Of a stretch of DNA of 64,000 nucleotides, positions 62,874-64,000 are shown piece after piece. The translations under genes and the position numbers were made by a program. The DNA comes from Rubrivivax sp. A210 (lineage in GTDB: Bacteria; Pseudomonadota; Gammaproteobacteria; Burkholderiales; Burkholderiaceae_C). Location: assembly GCF_904426505.1 (NCBI RefSeq), contig NZ_CAJGBN010000056.1, positions 207,635-271,634 on the forward strand, given 5' to 3'. The first letter of the stretch is position 1. Each line of letters starts with the position of its first letter. The notes under the pieces were generated by a model, which was not told the origin of the DNA, did no database searches, and worked only from the letters and a program-made list of their open reading frames with translations.

Positions 62874-64000
62874 ATGTTGTCCAACCTGAAGATTGGCGTC
62901 CGCCTGACGCTGGGTTTCACCATCGTGCTGGTGTTGATGGCCGTGCTGGCCGTCACCGGCATCAACGGCATGTCGACCGTCCAGGACCGCCTGGACGAGA
63001 TCGTCACCGACAACGTCTACAAGACCAAGCTCAACTCCGAGATGGCCGAGGCGGTGCATATCGTCACCCGCATCACGCGCACCATCATCCTGCTCGACGA
63101 GCCGGGCGCGATGGCCAACGAGAAGAACAAGCTCGACGCCACGCGGGCCAGGTACAACGAGGCGTGGGAGGCGCTGGACAAGACCTCGGCCAGTGAAAAG
63201 GGCAAGGCGGTGCGCGCCAAGATCAAGGCCGCCGGTGCCGAGGCGCGAGGGCTCACCGACAAGGTGCTCGACCTGGCCTTCGCCAACAAGAACGACGAGG
63301 CCGTCAAGCTGCTGATGGCGCAGGCCGCGCCGGCGGCCCAACGCTGGCAGGATGCCATCGACGAGAACATTGCGCTGCAGGACGCCAACACCAAGGACGA
63401 CGCGGCATCCGCCAAGGCGGCCTATGACTCGGCCTCGCGCCTGATGATTGGCATCGCGGTGGTGGCCATCGCCTTCGGCTCGCTGCTGGCCTGGGTGCTG
63501 ACGCGCAGCATCACGCGGCCGGTGAACGAGGCCCTGGCTGCGGTCAGCCGCCTGGCCGATGGTGACCTCACGGTGCGCATCAACGCCACCGCCAAGGACG
63601 AGACCGGCCAGATGCTGCAGGCCATGGGCAACATGATCACCAAGCTCAGCCAGGTGGTGACCGACGTGAACAGCGGCGCCCAGGCCCTGGCCAGTGCGTC
63701 AGAGGAAGTGAGCGCCACGGCGCAGTCGCTGTCGCAGGCGGCCAGTGAGCAGGCCGCGGGCGTGGAAGAGACCAGCGCCTCGATCGAGCAGATGACCAGT
63801 TCCATCGCGCAGAACACCGAGAACGCCAAGGTCACCGAGAGCATGGCTAGCAAGGCGGCCAGCGACGCGGCCGAGGGCGGCGAATCGGTGAATGCCACCG
63901 TGGCGGCGATGAAGCAGATCGCCAAGAAGATCAGCATCATCGACGACATCGCCGCGCAGACCAATCTGCTGGCGCTGAACGCGGCCATCGAAGCGGCGCG
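62874..64000 (+). CDS. Methyl-accepting chemotaxis protein, 3' end outside window
   Basis: The visible 375 codons encode TM1 (VRLTLGFTIVLVLMAVLAVT), a four-helix-bundle periplasmic domain with the phrase DNVYKTKLNSEMAEAVHIV, TM2 (MIGIAVVAIAFGSLLAWVL), one HAMP (VSRLADGDLTVRINATAKDE) and the start of the signalling domain. From 63674 the DNA is almost identical to the preceding receptor gene. A GGCCCCGG-AG-CCGGGGCC hairpin lies at 62840-62857 before the gene. The frame is open at base 64000. Confidence 0.93.
   Translation, partial: MLSNLKIGVRLTLGFTIVLVLMAVLAVTGINGMSTVQDRLDEIVTDNVYKTKLNSEMAEAVHIVTRITRTIILLDEPGAMANEKNKLDATRARYNEAWEALDKTSASEKGKAVRAKIKAAGAEARGLTDKVLDLAFANKNDEAVKLLMAQAAPAAQRWQDAIDENIALQDANTKDDAASAKAAYDSASRLMIGIAVVAIAFGSLLAWVLTRSITRPVNEALAAVSRLADGDLTVRINATAKDETGQMLQAMGNMITKLSQVVTDVNSGAQALASASEEVSATAQSLSQAASEQAAGVEETSASIEQMTSSIAQNTENAKVTESMASKAASDAAEGGESVNATVAAMKQIAKKISIIDDIAAQTNLLALNAAIEAA
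63674..64000 (+). repeat. Copy 2 of the 327-bp shared chemoreceptor block (runs to window end)
   Basis: Offset 2299 bp from copy 1. One mismatch, T at 63746. Divergent sequence is seen immediately before 63674, so the left boundary is sharp. Confidence 0.95.

Overview
The window reads as chromosomal DNA of a high-GC betaproteobacterium, most likely Burkholderiales of the Rubrivivax/Leptothrix/Ideonella type. This rests on the very GC-rich codon third positions, the family content (orphan ParA, PEP-CTERM protein, TonB-ExbB-ExbD-ExbD, a poly-Gly lipoprotein) and familiar betaproteobacterial neighbourhoods (dacA-dat-DUF493, dapA-bamC, tsaE-amiC with queG divergent). I see no rRNA, tRNA, insertion sequence, prophage or CRISPR array. 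Genes are tightly packed. Many are translationally coupled by 1-4 bp stop/start overlaps, and several convergent pairs overlap at their 3' ends.

Layout. 1-5.7 kb: a peptide-ligase-type cluster with a circularly permuted ATP-grasp/alpha-E fusion, a transglutaminase, a stand-alone circularly permuted ATP-grasp and a stand-alone alpha-E protein. 5.7-10.7 kb (minus): MoxR ATPase, DUF58, TgpA-type transglutaminase and a lytic transglycosylase. 10.8-16.6 kb: deacetylase, MscS channel, polyphosphate:AMP phosphotransferase, pdxH, a MobA-like transferase and a ChaC-like enzyme. 16.7-19.2 kb: Entner-Doudoroff edd-eda behind a strong promoter with a palindrome in its spacer. 19.2-26.4 kb (minus): a ten-gene run from tonB-exbB-exbD-exbD through a TPR protein to metallo-hydrolase, SDR, thioesterase, glyoxalase I and PaiB-like genes. 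26.6-33 kb: miaA, a Bcr/CflA exporter, ParA, a large lipoprotein and an rRNA pseudouridine synthase. 33.2-38.3 kb: a Sel1 protein, then the minus-strand run hemJ-vanZ-ferredoxin-dacA-dat-DUF493. 38.3-42.1 kb: a candidate anti-Shine-Dalgarno small RNA, hemB, a CorA-type transporter and a PLP decarboxylase. 42.1-55.1 kb: PEP-CTERM protein, amiC-tsaE, queG, dadA, MFS, a 44-residue membrane peptide, methyltransferases, dapA-bamC, a small lipoprotein, an L16-hydroxylase-like gene and slyD. 55.1-64 kb: a chemotaxis operon (MCP-like, CheY, STAS, CheA, poly-HAMP MCP, CheW, MCP running off the end) behind a sigma-28-like promoter.

Most noteworthy. (1) A structured small RNA between hemJ and hemB has a loop reading UUUCCUCCCUG and an intrinsic terminator. 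(2) A recurring -10-like hexamer sits exactly 6 nt before ATG, with no Shine-Dalgarno in most cases, at pdxH, bcr, the ferredoxin gene, hemJ and queG and less clearly at three others; this suggests leaderless transcripts. (3) CheA carries a two-motif MshEN-like insert, a fold known to bind c-di-GMP in other proteins. (4) A 327-bp block with a single mismatch is shared by the two chemoreceptor genes. (5) The duplicated ATP-grasp/alpha-E/transglutaminase cluster has a 4x13-bp tandem repeat in its last intergenic gap. All functional statements are inferred from sequence motifs and gene context; no database search was run.
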